A DNA stretch of 64,000 nucleotides. Origin: Nitrospinaceae bacterium (GTDB lineage Bacteria; Nitrospinota; Nitrospinia; Nitrospinales; VA-1). This document shows, piece after piece, positions 8,181-17,699 of the stretch (within the stretch, counting starts at the first letter, position 1; each line of letters starts with the position of its first letter). Below the pieces are notes generated by a model. That model had not been told where the DNA came from. It saw only the letters and a program-made list of their open reading frames with translations, and ran no database searches. Location: the NCBI GenBank assembly GCA_029261595.1, contig JAJDAZ010000015.1, forward strand, positions 1 to 64,000. Reading direction: 5' to 3'. The position numbers were made by a program, and so were the translations under genes.

Positions 8181-9983
8181 TTATTTTGGGGGAGATTTTA
8201 CCTTTGACGTTCCAGAAAAATCGGCCTGAAGATGATAAAGTTTGTGATAGACCCCTTTTTTCTTCAACAGGTCTTGCTGGGAACCATATTCCACGATTTT
8301 ACCCGCCTTTAGGACCAGTATTTTATCAACATGCTTGAGGGTTGATAACCGGTGCGCGATGATAATGGATGTCCTGCCGCGAATCAATTCCCTCATCGCC
8401 TGTTGGATATGTCCCTCCGTTTCCGTATCGACACTGGCCGTCGCTTCATCGAGCACCAGAATCCTCGGGTCCACCGCAAGGGCACGGGCAAAGGAAAGCA
8501 ATTGTTTTTGTCCCAGAGAAAGATTGCTCCCTCCTTCACGAACGTCGTGCCCGTATTTCAAAGGCAGGTTGTTGATGAAATGATGCGAATTGACCGTTTG
8601 GGCGATCGACTCGGCTTCGTCCTGACCCAGATCCGGACTACCAAGCCGGATGTTTTCCAGTATATTTCCGGAAAATAAAAACACATCCTGCTGGACCAGG
8701 GCAATCTGCCGCCGCAATTCATATTTGTCCATGTTCTGAATGGACATCCCGTCGACCCGGATTTCACCCTTTCGAATATCATAAAACCGGCACAGGGCAT
8801 TGACGATCGTGGACTTGCCCGACCCGGTGGCACCCACGATGGCCAAGCTCTCCCCCTCCCGGACGGAAAAGGAAATATCCTTCAACACAAAATCATCGCC
8901 TTTATAGGCAAACCAGACATTTTTGAACTCCACCTCGCCTCGCAGTCTATTGGCGGGTGATACGGGTTCGTGCGGATTTTGTATTTCCTCAGGCGTATCG
9001 AGAAGTTCAAACACGCGCTCCGACGAGGCCATCGCAGTTTGTATGATGTTGAATTTTTCCGCCAGATCGCGGATCGGTTCAAAGAATTTTTGCAGGTACT
9101 GCAGAAAAGCAACTAGGACGCCGAGCTGGATTTCACTCTGCACGAACCGCCCTCCTCCATACCAGATAACCAGGCCGATTCCCAATGCGCTGAATAGGTC
9201 GATAGAAGGCAGGTAAACCGAGTTGTAATGGAGAGAGCGCAGATCCTCCTTGAGCTTGTCCTTATTGATGCCTTCAAACCGTTCATAATGATCCTTTTCT
9301 TTATGAAACAATTGCACGGTCGACATGCCGGACAGGTTTTCCTCCAGGAAGGTATTCAGTCCGGTGATATGCGCACGGTTTTTTCTCAAAGCGTCCCTGG
9401 CCCGTGTTCGGTAAGCCTGAGTCGCCAGATACAAAAAAGGAAAAACGATGCATACCACCAGGGTCAACCGCCAATCCAGATAAAACATGACACAAAAGAT
9501 TCCCACCAGCGTGAACAAATCACTGAAGATCAATATGAGCCCGGAAGTCAGCATTTCATTGAGCACTTCCACATCGTTGACCACGCGGGTGATTATTTTT
9601 CCGACAGGGTTTTTGTCAAAAAAACTGAAGGACATTTTGTGCAGGTGAGCAAAAACCTGGGTCCGCATGTCATACATCACCTTCTGGCCGATCAACTGCA
9701 TGAGATAGGTCTGGAAAAACTGGCACACAAAAGCCAGCGCCAGGATACCGAGGTACGTGAGAGCAACGAGATCCAGCCCATCCAGCTGGGACGCTTTGAT
9801 GTAGTCGTCAATGACGATCTTGGTGAAGTAGGGACCCGCCAATCCCAGAATGGAAACGGCAAACAAAAAGAAAATAGCGACGCTAACCAGCAAACGATAA
9901 GGTTTGAGATAAAACAGGATGCGCTTGAACAGAGCCCAGTCCTCATAACGGTCGCCCATGCTTTCCTTAGACAGGACCGTCAT
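8181..9983 (-). CDS. ABC exporter half-transporter, MdlB/MsbA-like (consensus ATPase site)
   Basis: A 600-residue half-transporter: six-helix membrane domain (about 1-335) and C-terminal nucleotide-binding domain. Walker A is GATGSGKS, Walker B ends LVLDEA with the catalytic Glu, and the H-loop is IIAHR. The signature motif is LSLGQ instead of LSGGQ. Its ATG overlaps the stop of the upstream exporter gene (ATGA), so the pair is translationally coupled and very likely forms a heterodimer. The substrate is unknown; the closest architecture is MdlA/MdlB (SmdAB) or TmrAB-type multidrug and lipid exporters. Confidence 0.9.
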   Translation of the reverse strand: MTVLSKESMGDRYEDWALFKRILFYLKPYRLLVSVAIFFLFAVSILGLAGPYFTKIVIDDYIKASQLDGLDLVALTYLGILALAFVCQFFQTYLMQLIGQKVMYDMRTQVFAHLHKMSFSFFDKNPVGKIITRVVNDVEVLNEMLTSGLILIFSDLFTLVGIFCVMFYLDWRLTLVVCIVFPFLYLATQAYRTRARDALRKNRAHITGLNTFLEENLSGMSTVQLFHKEKDHYERFEGINKDKLKEDLRSLHYNSVYLPSIDLFSALGIGLVIWYGGGRFVQSEIQLGVLVAFLQYLQKFFEPIRDLAEKFNIIQTAMASSERVFELLDTPEEIQNPHEPVSPANRLRGEVEFKNVWFAYKGDDFVLKDISFSVREGESLAIVGATGSGKSTIVNALCRFYDIRKGEIRVDGMSIQNMDKYELRRQIALVQQDVFLFSGNILENIRLGSPDLGQDEAESIAQTVNSHHFINNLPLKYGHDVREGGSNLSLGQKQLLSFARALAVDPRILVLDEATASVDTETEGHIQQAMRELIRGRTSIIIAHRLSTLKHVDKILVLKAGKIVEYGSQQDLLKKKGVYHKLYHLQADFSGTSKVKSPPK

Positions 9984-11746
9984 TTCAGGGTGATCTCCAT
10001 TTGCTGTGCCAGAGCCTGACTCTTAACCATCGTCGAATACATTCCTCCCGCGCGCAATAGTTCGGAATGGGTTCCCCGTTCCACGATTTCCCCATGATCC
10101 AGCACAATAATTTGATCGGCTTCGCGCGCAATCGACAGGCGATGCGTGATGATGACTGTTGTCACCTGCTCCATTGTTACGCTGATATTTTTTAATATAT
10201 TGCCTTCCGTTTCAGCGTCCAGACTGGAAAACGCGTCATCAAGGATGAGAATCCGGGGCCGTTTGAGCAATGCCCTGGCAAGCGCGATCCGCTGTTTCTG
10301 CCCGCCGGACAAAGACACTCCGCGCTCTCCGACAATCGTTTCCAATCGATCAGGGAACCGGTCGAGATCCGGCAGAAGACCTGCGTCCTGCACCGCTTTA
10401 TCAATGTCCTCAGGAGTTGCATTATCCCTGCCCAAAGCAATATTAGCCCGGATGGACAATGAAAATAAAAACGGTTCCTGATCCACATAACCGATGCTTT
10501 TTCGCAAAATGGATAGAGGAATATTCTGAATCGGTGCGTCGTCGATGAAAACCCCGCCTGTCTGACTGCCTTCGTACAGGCGCGGAAGCATTTCGGCGAG
10601 CGTGCTTTTTCCGGAACCAATTTTCCCAACAATGGCCACCGTCTGCCCTTTGGCGATGGCCAGATTGATTTGGTTGAGCGCCGCCGTTTCAGCGGTGGGA
10701 TAAGTGAAACTGAAATTTTTAAATTCAAGCCGTCCCTCAACCTGAAAGGAATCGGCCACCTGTTCTGTGACCTCCCCATCCTTGATTTCAGGCTGGGATG
10801 AAAATATTTCCTGAATGCGTCCCATCGCCGACTGCCCCTTCTGTGTCAAATTGATCACATAGCCGATCCCCATCATGGGCCAGGACAGCATCATCAGGTA
10901 ACCGTTGAAAGCGACGAATGCGCCTAAAGTCATTTCTTCTGCGATGACGGCTTTGGCTCCCAGCCAGACGGAAAGGACTGCCGCCACTCCCAGGGTAAAG
11001 ATCAGTGAGGGCGTGAAGATCCCGAACAATTTTGTGATACGCAGGTTTTTGTGGATGTATTCCTGATTGAGTTCATCGAATTTCTTTTTTTCATTTTCTT
11101 CCTGGACAAACGCGTGCAGCACCCGGATGCCAGCAATGTTTTCCTGCACGCGGGCGGTCATTTTGGCCAGGTGCTCCTGCACCGCCTGATGCCGCTTACT
11201 GATCTCTTTAACGAAAGTAAAAAACAGGATGGAAACCAGGGGGAGCGGAAGCATCACCGCCAGGGTGATGGCGGGATTGATCCAGACCATCAAACAAACG
11301 CAACCTATAATGACGACGGATGAGTCCACTAAAATGAGCAGTCCTAGACCGACAAAATCCCGGACGGAGCGCAGGTCGTTGGTCGCTCTAGAAATCAAAT
11401 CGCCGATTTTTTGCCGATGAAAATAATATTTATCCAGGGTCAGAAAATGCGCGAACAGTTTGTTCAGGATATCAAACTCGACTTTGCGGGAAGGACCGAA
11501 CATATATTTTCTCCACCCGTAACGGCCCACGGCCAGAAAAATGGATGTGAGAAACAGCAACCCCGCATACTTTAATAAAATAGAGCGACTGGGGTCTTTG
11601 GGGAGAAGGTCGACAAACTCTTTCAGTAACCACGGAACCACCAGACCGGCGATGTCCGTCATCAAAAGCGCCGTCATCCCCACAGCCATTTCACGCTTGT
11701 ATTTGGCCATGAACGGCAGGTAGGGCTTGATCTTTTCTGGAATCAT
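9980..11746 (-). CDS. ABC exporter half-transporter, MdlA-like (degenerate ATPase site)
   Basis: A 588-residue half-transporter with an N-terminal six-helix domain and a C-terminal nucleotide-binding domain. Walker A is GKIGSGKS and the signature is a normal LSGGQ, but Walker B ends ILILDDA, with Asp at the catalytic Glu position. The non-catalytic Walker B here and the altered LSLGQ signature in the partner would meet in the same composite site. That is the known pattern of heterodimeric exporters with one degenerate ATP site. It lies 7 bases after the ZIP transporter gene on the same strand, so ZIP, this gene and its partner may be one operon. Confidence 0.9.
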   Translation of the reverse strand: MIPEKIKPYLPFMAKYKREMAVGMTALLMTDIAGLVVPWLLKEFVDLLPKDPSRSILLKYAGLLFLTSIFLAVGRYGWRKYMFGPSRKVEFDILNKLFAHFLTLDKYYFHRQKIGDLISRATNDLRSVRDFVGLGLLILVDSSVVIIGCVCLMVWINPAITLAVMLPLPLVSILFFTFVKEISKRHQAVQEHLAKMTARVQENIAGIRVLHAFVQEENEKKKFDELNQEYIHKNLRITKLFGIFTPSLIFTLGVAAVLSVWLGAKAVIAEEMTLGAFVAFNGYLMMLSWPMMGIGYVINLTQKGQSAMGRIQEIFSSQPEIKDGEVTEQVADSFQVEGRLEFKNFSFTYPTAETAALNQINLAIAKGQTVAIVGKIGSGKSTLAEMLPRLYEGSQTGGVFIDDAPIQNIPLSILRKSIGYVDQEPFLFSLSIRANIALGRDNATPEDIDKAVQDAGLLPDLDRFPDRLETIVGERGVSLSGGQKQRIALARALLKRPRILILDDAFSSLDAETEGNILKNISVTMEQVTTVIITHRLSIAREADQIIVLDHGEIVERGTHSELLRAGGMYSTMVKSQALAQQMEITLK

Positions 11747-11753
11747 TTTCCCG

Positions 11754-12479
11754 TCACACGATTCCCTTGGAAAGAATCATGACCAGAATTCCAAGACAGA
11801 GAGACAACAGATTTTTGTATTCCTTGGATTCGTGCTCTTCGTACACCGTCGGCAAAAGGTCGGTGGTCGAAATAAATAAAAACGTGCCCGCTGAAACGCC
11901 AAGCGCCACGGCCACCGTGTACTCGGTCATCCCTTGAAAAAGTACAATGGAAAGCACGGCCCCAAAGGGCGTGGCCAACGCAAAGATGAACATGGAAACC
12001 AGAATTTTTTTACTCGAATATTCTCCGCCCCGGACCAGAAGACTGCTTAAAGCCAACGCGGCAGGAAATTTATGAATGGTCACCGCCAGAATAATGACCG
12101 CGCTCAGATTCATCATACTGCCGGCCCCAATGGCCATTCCGTCCAGGATGCTGTGAAACCCGATGCCCACATAGGCCGCCACGCCGATTTTATGGTAATC
12201 GCATTCCCCTTCTTCACAGGGATGCACCATGATGAACTTTTCCAATATAAAAATCATGAGAAACCCAATCATGACCGGGTAGCCCACGCTCCCTCCCAAA
12301 ACTTCCCCGATTTCAGGCAAAATATGGAAAAACACCGCGCCCAGCAAAACCCCCGCACAAAAACTGATGATCATGCGGAAAGTGGATTTCGACCACATCC
12401 TGATGGTGGGAATCCAACCACCGACCATGGTGATTAAAAATATAAATATGAGAAACGGATAAAATATAGCTTTTTCCAT
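11754..12479 (-). CDS. ZIP-family divalent metal transporter
   Basis: A 241-residue integral membrane protein with about eight helices. The ZIP metal-site motifs are clear: HSILDGMAIG in helix IV (about residues 108-117) and HKFPAAL in helix V (about 136-142). A short variable loop CEEGECDYH (about 88-96) contains Cys, Glu and His and may bind metal on the cytoplasmic side. ZIP proteins import zinc, iron or manganese; the ion is not predictable here. It is the first gene of a probable operon with the two ABC exporter genes. Confidence 0.88.
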   Translation of the reverse strand: MEKAIFYPFLIFIFLITMVGGWIPTIRMWSKSTFRMIISFCAGVLLGAVFFHILPEIGEVLGGSVGYPVMIGFLMIFILEKFIMVHPCEEGECDYHKIGVAAYVGIGFHSILDGMAIGAGSMMNLSAVIILAVTIHKFPAALALSSLLVRGGEYSSKKILVSMFIFALATPFGAVLSIVLFQGMTEYTVAVALGVSAGTFLFISTTDLLPTVYEEHESKEYKNLLSLCLGILVMILSKGIV

Positions 12480-12759
12480 AATGGGAATTATTGACTTATC
12501 TTGATTGATGAATTGCTACCAATTTTCGGCAGTTTTCTTTTTTTATAGTCCTTGGATGAACTTTAAGCTAGTATGGTTTCCGGTTTTTCCCGGTGGCTCA
12601 TTTAAAAGCCTGCAGAGAAATCGATCGCTCAACTCCAGTAAACTTCATGGGAAAAATCCGCGGACCCGTCAAATTATCACAAACATTTCTATTTTGCTAT
12701 CATCCTTTATAGCTGTATTCCCGATCGCGCATTATTAAACAAGGGGTTTTAGGAACATC

Positions 12760-14190
12760 ATGTTCGGTGTCATATTAGCAGGTGGAAGCGGGACCCGGTT
12801 CTGGCCCAAAAGCCGGGAACAGTCTCCCAAACAGCTTCTAAAAATCGTCGGTCCAAGGACCATGATCCAGAACACGGTCGAGCGTCTCCTGCCCTTGATT
12901 CCCGCCAGCAATATTTTTATGGTGACTCACGCCCTGCACGCTTTTGAAACCTGTCATCAAACCGAAAGTTTTAAAGTTCCCCCATCCCAGTTGTTGGCGG
13001 AACCTGTCGGAAAAAATACCGCGGCGGCCATTGGATTGGCGGCAAAAGTCCTGCAGGAAAAAGATCCCAATGCGGTCATGGCCGTCTTCCCCGCCGACCA
13101 TGTGGTGAAGGACCCCAAAAATTTTCACGAAGTCCTGCGCCAGGGAGAGAAGATTGCGGAAAAAGGATTTCTGGTCACCCTGGGCATTCAACCCACCCGC
13201 CCGGAACAAGGCTACGGTTATATTAAACAAGGCCAGGCTCTTAAAGGATCGGAATGCGCCTATGAAGTCGAACGGTTTGTCGAAAAACCCGACGCCACGA
13301 CGGCGCAAAAGTTTATCGACGATGGCGGATATTCCTGGAATTGCGGCGTGTTTCTCTGGAAAGTCTCGACCATCCTCGAAGAAATCCAAACTCACCTGCC
13401 AGACCTCAGCGAAAAACTTTCCTCCATTGCTTCCCATACCGTTGCAAATAACCGGAAGTACGGCTACCGAATATTGGATTCCGAGGGAGAAAAGCTCTAC
13501 GACTCTCTGCCATTCATATCCATTGACCATGCGGTTCTGGAAAAGTCCAAACGGGTTGCGGTGATTCCCGCAAAAATCCAATGGAGCGATGTCGGCGCCT
13601 GGGACGCGCTTCTAGATGTGGCTGAAAAGGATGGCAATGGAAACGTGCTCACGGAAAATGTGACCGAGCTCGATTGCTCTGGTTCCATCATCCAGGGCGA
13701 AGATCGACTCATCGCCGCTGTGGGTCTCAAGGAAATTATCGTTGTCGACACCCCCGACGCACTGCTCGTATGCAATAAAAACCAAGCTCAGGAGGTCAAG
13801 CAATTGGTGAATCAATTAAAAGAAAAAAACCGTCCCGAAGTGAAACTTGGAGTCACCGTGCAAAAGCCCTGGGGCTCCTACACCGTATTGGAAAAACGAG
13901 ACGGGTATCTGGTGAAACGGCTCGACGTCAACAGCGGCGAACGGCTCAGCCTGCAATCGCACAATCACCGGAGCGAACACTGGACCGTGGTATCGGGAAC
14001 CGCCACCGTGGATCTCGACGACAAACAAATCACGGTAAAGGAGAATGAATTTCTGTTCATTCCCCAATTTTCCAAGCACCGCCTGGCTAATCAACAAAAC
14101 ACACCCCTGATCATCATTGAAGTCCAAATGGGCGACAAGGTGGACGAAGACGACATCATTCGCTACCAGGACGACTACGACCGGAATTAA
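12760..14190 (+). CDS. manC: Mannose-1-phosphate guanylyltransferase / mannose-6-phosphate isomerase
   Basis: Bifunctional enzyme (AlgA/ManC type) making GDP-mannose for surface polysaccharide. The N-terminal nucleotidyltransferase carries the pyrophosphorylase signature GGSGTRFWPKSRE..PKQ (about residues 8-26) and FVEKP (about 173-177). The C-terminal cupin (about 360-470) has KPWGSY, RLSLQSHNHRSEHW and the type II isomerase metal His residues. At 476 residues the length is typical. An AGGAA ribosome site stands 5 bases before the ATG. The preceding 280 bases hold no gene I can support. The polysaccharide genes at 57-63.7 kb could use its product. Confidence 0.94.
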   Translation: MFGVILAGGSGTRFWPKSREQSPKQLLKIVGPRTMIQNTVERLLPLIPASNIFMVTHALHAFETCHQTESFKVPPSQLLAEPVGKNTAAAIGLAAKVLQEKDPNAVMAVFPADHVVKDPKNFHEVLRQGEKIAEKGFLVTLGIQPTRPEQGYGYIKQGQALKGSECAYEVERFVEKPDATTAQKFIDDGGYSWNCGVFLWKVSTILEEIQTHLPDLSEKLSSIASHTVANNRKYGYRILDSEGEKLYDSLPFISIDHAVLEKSKRVAVIPAKIQWSDVGAWDALLDVAEKDGNGNVLTENVTELDCSGSIIQGEDRLIAAVGLKEIIVVDTPDALLVCNKNQAQEVKQLVNQLKEKNRPEVKLGVTVQKPWGSYTVLEKRDGYLVKRLDVNSGERLSLQSHNHRSEHWTVVSGTATVDLDDKQITVKENEFLFIPQFSKHRLANQQNTPLIIIEVQMGDKVDEDDIIRYQDDYDRN

Positions 14191-14192
14191 AG

Positions 14193-14218
14193 AACCCCTT
14201 CCTTCATGAAAAAAGGGG
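14193..14218. terminator. Hairpin between convergent manC and peroxidase genes
   Basis: CCCCTT and AAGGGG form a stem around a 12-base AT-rich loop just after the manC stop. There is no clean T run on either strand, so it may be a weak bidirectional terminator. Confidence 0.35.
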
Positions 14219-14293
14219 AGCAGTTAATCCCAACGACCCCCCTTTCAACACTTCATAAAATTCAACAAATTACTTTCCTCTCAAATCATGGCC

Positions 14294-15358
14294 TCACTTG
14301 GGGAACGACGTAGGCTCCTTCACATGTTGCCACCCTTGCCCATTGAGCGTGCGCAACATCTCGACAAGGTCCTGTTTTTCCGATTCCGTGAGCTTGAGCG
14401 GAATGATCTGATTGTCCTGAAACGGGTTCTTGACGCCGCCCCCGTTATAATGCTCCACAACATCTCTCAGAGTCGCGAACCGGCCATCGTGCATATAGGG
14501 AGCGGTTTTGGAAATTTCACGCAAGGTCGGGGTTTTGAACGCTCCAATGTCTTTCTGGTCCTTGCTCACATGAAACCGTCCCACGTCAACCGTTTCTCCA
14601 CCCCAGCCGATTCCGATATTGTGGAACTTTTCATCGGAAAAATTGGTGCCAAAATGGCACAGGTTGCACCGGGCTTTATCGAAAAATAGTTTTTTACCCC
14701 GTTTTGCAGACTCGGAAATTGCCTTTTCATCCCCATCGTAATCGAATCGATCAAAAAGGCTATTTCCTGAAATGAGAGTTCTCTGAAAAGAAGCAATTGC
14801 TTTTCCGACATGCTGAATAGTAATTTTTTTAGTTCCAAAAGCTTCTTTAAAAAGATTTTTGTAGCCTTCAATTTTATTTATCTTTGCAACCACCGCATCG
14901 TTATCTTGAAAACCATGTTCGATCGGATTAGTCAAAGGCCCGACAGACTGATCTTCCAGCGTAGGAGCACGGCCATCCCAGAACTGTACCTTGCTAAAAC
15001 CCCGGTTAATAGCGGTGGGCGCACTTCGGCCTCCCTGCTGACGCCCGATCCCCGTCGAAACCGGCTGTCCATCGGTGAAAGCCAGAGAAGGTATATGGCA
15101 GGTCGAGCATGAAATGGTGTTGTCCTCGGACATGCGTTTATCGAAGAAAAGCAAATGGCCAAGCTCTACCTTTTTCTTGGTCAAAGGATTGTCTTTAGGA
15201 ACCTGAAATAATTCTTCATCCAGCCCCAATGGAATTTCCAGTTCATAAACATCCTGAGATGCGGCTTCAGCCCACACCGCTCCCCCGATCAAGATTAAGA
15301 TTCCGCCTACAATTCCCAGTAATTGAGGTTTTTTGATTTCTAACAGCTTGCTGATCAT
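14294..15358 (-). CDS. ccpA: Di-heme cytochrome c peroxidase (CcpA/MauG family)
   Basis: A 354-residue periplasmic enzyme reducing hydrogen peroxide with electrons from a small cytochrome. An N-terminal hydrophobic segment (about residues 13-31) exports or anchors it. Two c-type heme sites are present: CSTCH (about 83-87) and CNLCH (about 230-234). The family regions DGRAPTLEDQ (about 132-141) and YMHDGRF, with a likely distal Met ligand, are also visible. It is divergent from oxyR with a 147-base shared intergenic region, so peroxide control by OxyR is very likely. Confidence 0.93.
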   Translation of the reverse strand: MISKLLEIKKPQLLGIVGGILILIGGAVWAEAASQDVYELEIPLGLDEELFQVPKDNPLTKKKVELGHLLFFDKRMSEDNTISCSTCHIPSLAFTDGQPVSTGIGRQQGGRSAPTAINRGFSKVQFWDGRAPTLEDQSVGPLTNPIEHGFQDNDAVVAKINKIEGYKNLFKEAFGTKKITIQHVGKAIASFQRTLISGNSLFDRFDYDGDEKAISESAKRGKKLFFDKARCNLCHFGTNFSDEKFHNIGIGWGGETVDVGRFHVSKDQKDIGAFKTPTLREISKTAPYMHDGRFATLRDVVEHYNGGGVKNPFQDNQIIPLKLTESEKQDLVEMLRTLNGQGWQHVKEPTSFPK

Positions 15359-15467
15359 CTTGATTCCCTCCCTTTGTTTCCTTGTAAAGGTTTTTATAAA
15401 TCAATCATTTCTAAAACAGAAAGATTTACATCCCAATCAATTATTACAAGCATTCTGAAGGATTTTT

Positions 15468-15486
15468 ATTGATTAGTCTAATCGAT
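15468..15486. promoter_or_regulatory. Candidate OxyR operator (LysR-type palindrome)
   Basis: The stretch contains a perfect odd palindrome GATTAG-T-CTAATC (15471-15483), extended by further matching bases to a 19-base near-palindrome. It sits 20 bases before the oxyR start and about 110 bases before the peroxidase start, where a LysR-type autoregulatory and activating site would be expected. Binding is inferred from position and symmetry only. Confidence 0.5.
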
Positions 15487-15505
15487 TGGCTTTATTCTTT
15501 TATAG

Positions 15506-16471
15506 ATGAAATCTATCACACTGACCCAGCTTGAATATATCGTCGAGGTGGCGAAAAAACAGAACTTTGGACTGGCGGCCCAATCCTGCTTCGTGACCCA
15601 GCCCACTATCAGTATGCAGGTAAGCAAACTGGAACAGGACCTGGGCGTGATTCTTTTCGACCGGACCAAAAAACCGGTGGAGCCTACCCCCATGGGCCGG
15701 AAAATCATTCAGCAGGCCCGGCTGGCTATTCAGGAAGTTTCCCGGATCGAGGAACTCATCCATTCCGAAAAAGGAGTAGTCGAAGGAGAATTGAAACTCG
15801 GGGTGATCCCTACCCTGGCTCCCTACCTCCTGCCCCTGTTTCTCGAAACCTTCATCAAAAAATATCCCAAAGTGAGCTTGATCATCGAGGAGTTGCAAAC
15901 CCAGTCCATTATCGACAAGTTGAGGGAGGATTCCCTGGATGCGGGGATTTTGGTCACTCCTTTAGGTATTAAGGGAATACTGGAAAAACATTTGTTCTAT
16001 GAACCCTTCATCGTTTACCTGGCCTCCCGGCATCCCTTGCACAAATTGACGAAAATTTCTGAAGAAGATTTGAGTTTGAACGATATCTGGTTATTGAACG
16101 AGGGCCACTGTTTTCGGGAGCAGGCCATGTACCTGTGTAAAAAAAAGAAAATGGCCGGGCCGGAACTAAAAAATCTGGTGTTCGAAAGTGGAACCCTTGA
16201 AACCCTGAAGCGGCTGGTCGATAATAATTTCGGCTACACCCTCCTGCCCTATTTGGCCACGATGGGCATGCCCTCGAAGGAAGTAAAAAAGAAGCTCCGG
16301 TATTTTAAATCTCCCGCACCCATTCGGGAAGTCAGCATCGTCACGAGCCGCTCCTTTCTAAAACAAAGCATCATAGAAGCCCTTTCCAGCAATATCATTT
16401 CATCCCTTCCAGAGGAATTGACGCGTAAAGCGCCCCGGACCCGCGTCATGGATTTGTCATCCTATTCCTGA
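15506..16471 (+). CDS. oxyR: Hydrogen peroxide-responsive regulator OxyR (LysR family)
   Basis: A 321-residue LysR-type regulator with an N-terminal winged HTH (about residues 1-60) and a C-terminal effector domain. The redox-switch segment is clear: LLNEGHCFREQAMYLC (about 199-214) places two Cys nine positions apart, as in E. coli OxyR, where Cys199 and Cys208 form the peroxide-induced disulfide. This distinguishes it from CysB- or CbbR-like members. It is divergent from the di-heme peroxidase, its likely main local target. The C-terminal tail has ~20 residues beyond the usual end. Confidence 0.93.
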   Translation: MKSITLTQLEYIVEVAKKQNFGLAAQSCFVTQPTISMQVSKLEQDLGVILFDRTKKPVEPTPMGRKIIQQARLAIQEVSRIEELIHSEKGVVEGELKLGVIPTLAPYLLPLFLETFIKKYPKVSLIIEELQTQSIIDKLREDSLDAGILVTPLGIKGILEKHLFYEPFIVYLASRHPLHKLTKISEEDLSLNDIWLLNEGHCFREQAMYLCKKKKMAGPELKNLVFESGTLETLKRLVDNNFGYTLLPYLATMGMPSKEVKKKLRYFKSPAPIREVSIVTSRSFLKQSIIEALSSNIISSLPEELTRKAPRTRVMDLSSYS

Positions 16472-16483
16472 CCAGAATGACCG

Positions 16484-17629
16484 CTAGTTCGTCAGATTGA
16501 TCAGATTTCCTGCGGCGTAAGCCCGAACCGCCTCTTCAGGGTCATCCAACATGCGCACCAAAAGCGGGAAGGCCTGAGGACCTCCCATCATTCCCACGGC
16601 CCGAACCGCCGCTGTACGAACCCGTGTATTTTCGTCCTTCAATGCACGGCCCAACAATCGTGCCCGTTCAGGCAAATCCGTTTCACCCAGAACGCGGGCT
16701 GTCGTGCTACGGACCCCGTAGTCAGTATGTTCAAGTTCCCTGGCAAAAACCTCCCGGCAACCTTCAGAACCCAGTCGGTTCATCGAAACCGCTGCGGACA
16801 CCCGTACCATCGGGTCGGCGTCCGAGCACAGTTCCTGCACCCGTTTGAGGGCCATGTCCGCCGGCAGATACCCCATGATCAGCACCGCCTGGTATTTGAC
16901 CGATGGATGGTCGCTCAAGGTCAATTCTTCCAGACGGGAAAACAGTTTCGGCCGGGCCAGTTTTCCGATGGCTTTCAGGCTGTAAAAAATCACTTCATCT
17001 TCGTCATCATCGAGGAGCGCGGTTAAATGAGGAAGCATCTCTTCCATTTGCATTTTTCCGATATACCCGATGGCCTGATATCTGGCCACGGAATTGGAGT
17101 CCTTCAACGTATCCAGCACCAGATCGAGATTTTCCTTTTCCCCCAGTTTGTACAAGGCCGCCGCCGCAGACAACCGGACCGGTCGGTCGGGAGATTTTAG
17201 TTTGGTGCGAATTTCATCCCGCGCCTCCTGTCGTCCCAGATCTCCCAGCATTTCCAAAGCGGCGCTTTTTACCCACACATTAGAATCGTCGATGAGTTTT
17301 TTGGCCGTCACAGCCGCGTCTTCCGGGGAAAAGTTTTTGAATGCCTGTAAAGCGAACAGGCGCGTGGTGTGGTACACATCGGCCGAAGCTTTATTCAGAA
17401 GGGGGATGAGTTCCGGATCCTCGGATTCCCCCGCCGCCCTGGCCGCCGCACCGCGAATATAGGCGTTCTCGCTTTTAATCGCGTGATACAAAATCGCCAG
17501 ACAGCGCTGTCTTAGTTTTTGGACCGCTTCCACGGGTTTTTGCATTCCAGCAAGCGGGCTCGCGACGATCAGAAAACCCGATAAGGTTAAAACCGTCCAA
17601 AACAATTTTGTCCTCATTCCTCGTACCAT
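16484..17629 (-). CDS. Secreted or periplasmic HEAT-repeat protein
   Basis: A 381-residue protein with an N-terminal signal-like hydrophobic segment (about residues 9-27) and then about ten HEAT repeats of ~31 residues. The repeats show the pattern VRxxAAxALGxLG; good examples are RVRTAAVRAVGMMG and VRAYAAGNLI near the end. PBS-lyase/HEAT proteins of this kind are protein-binding scaffolds, and no enzymatic motif is seen. The first ATG (17629) or one 12 bases later (17617) could be the start. It lies convergent to oxyR with a 12-base gap. Confidence 0.8.
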   Translation of the reverse strand: MVRGMRTKLFWTVLTLSGFLIVASPLAGMQKPVEAVQKLRQRCLAILYHAIKSENAYIRGAAARAAGESEDPELIPLLNKASADVYHTTRLFALQAFKNFSPEDAAVTAKKLIDDSNVWVKSAALEMLGDLGRQEARDEIRTKLKSPDRPVRLSAAAALYKLGEKENLDLVLDTLKDSNSVARYQAIGYIGKMQMEEMLPHLTALLDDDEDEVIFYSLKAIGKLARPKLFSRLEELTLSDHPSVKYQAVLIMGYLPADMALKRVQELCSDADPMVRVSAAVSMNRLGSEGCREVFARELEHTDYGVRSTTARVLGETDLPERARLLGRALKDENTRVRTAAVRAVGMMGGPQAFPLLVRMLDDPEEAVRAYAAGNLINLTN

Positions 17630-17699
17630 TTCTTAATATTTGAATCAGCTCTACGCACAGTAAGGAAAATAAAGCCATTTCCCCAAACATTGAAAGCCC

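Noticed and set aside
12505-12738. 77-codon open frame upstream of manC
   Set aside because: No ribosome site, odd composition rich in Phe and Ser, and no recognisable pattern; it covers the manC promoter region.
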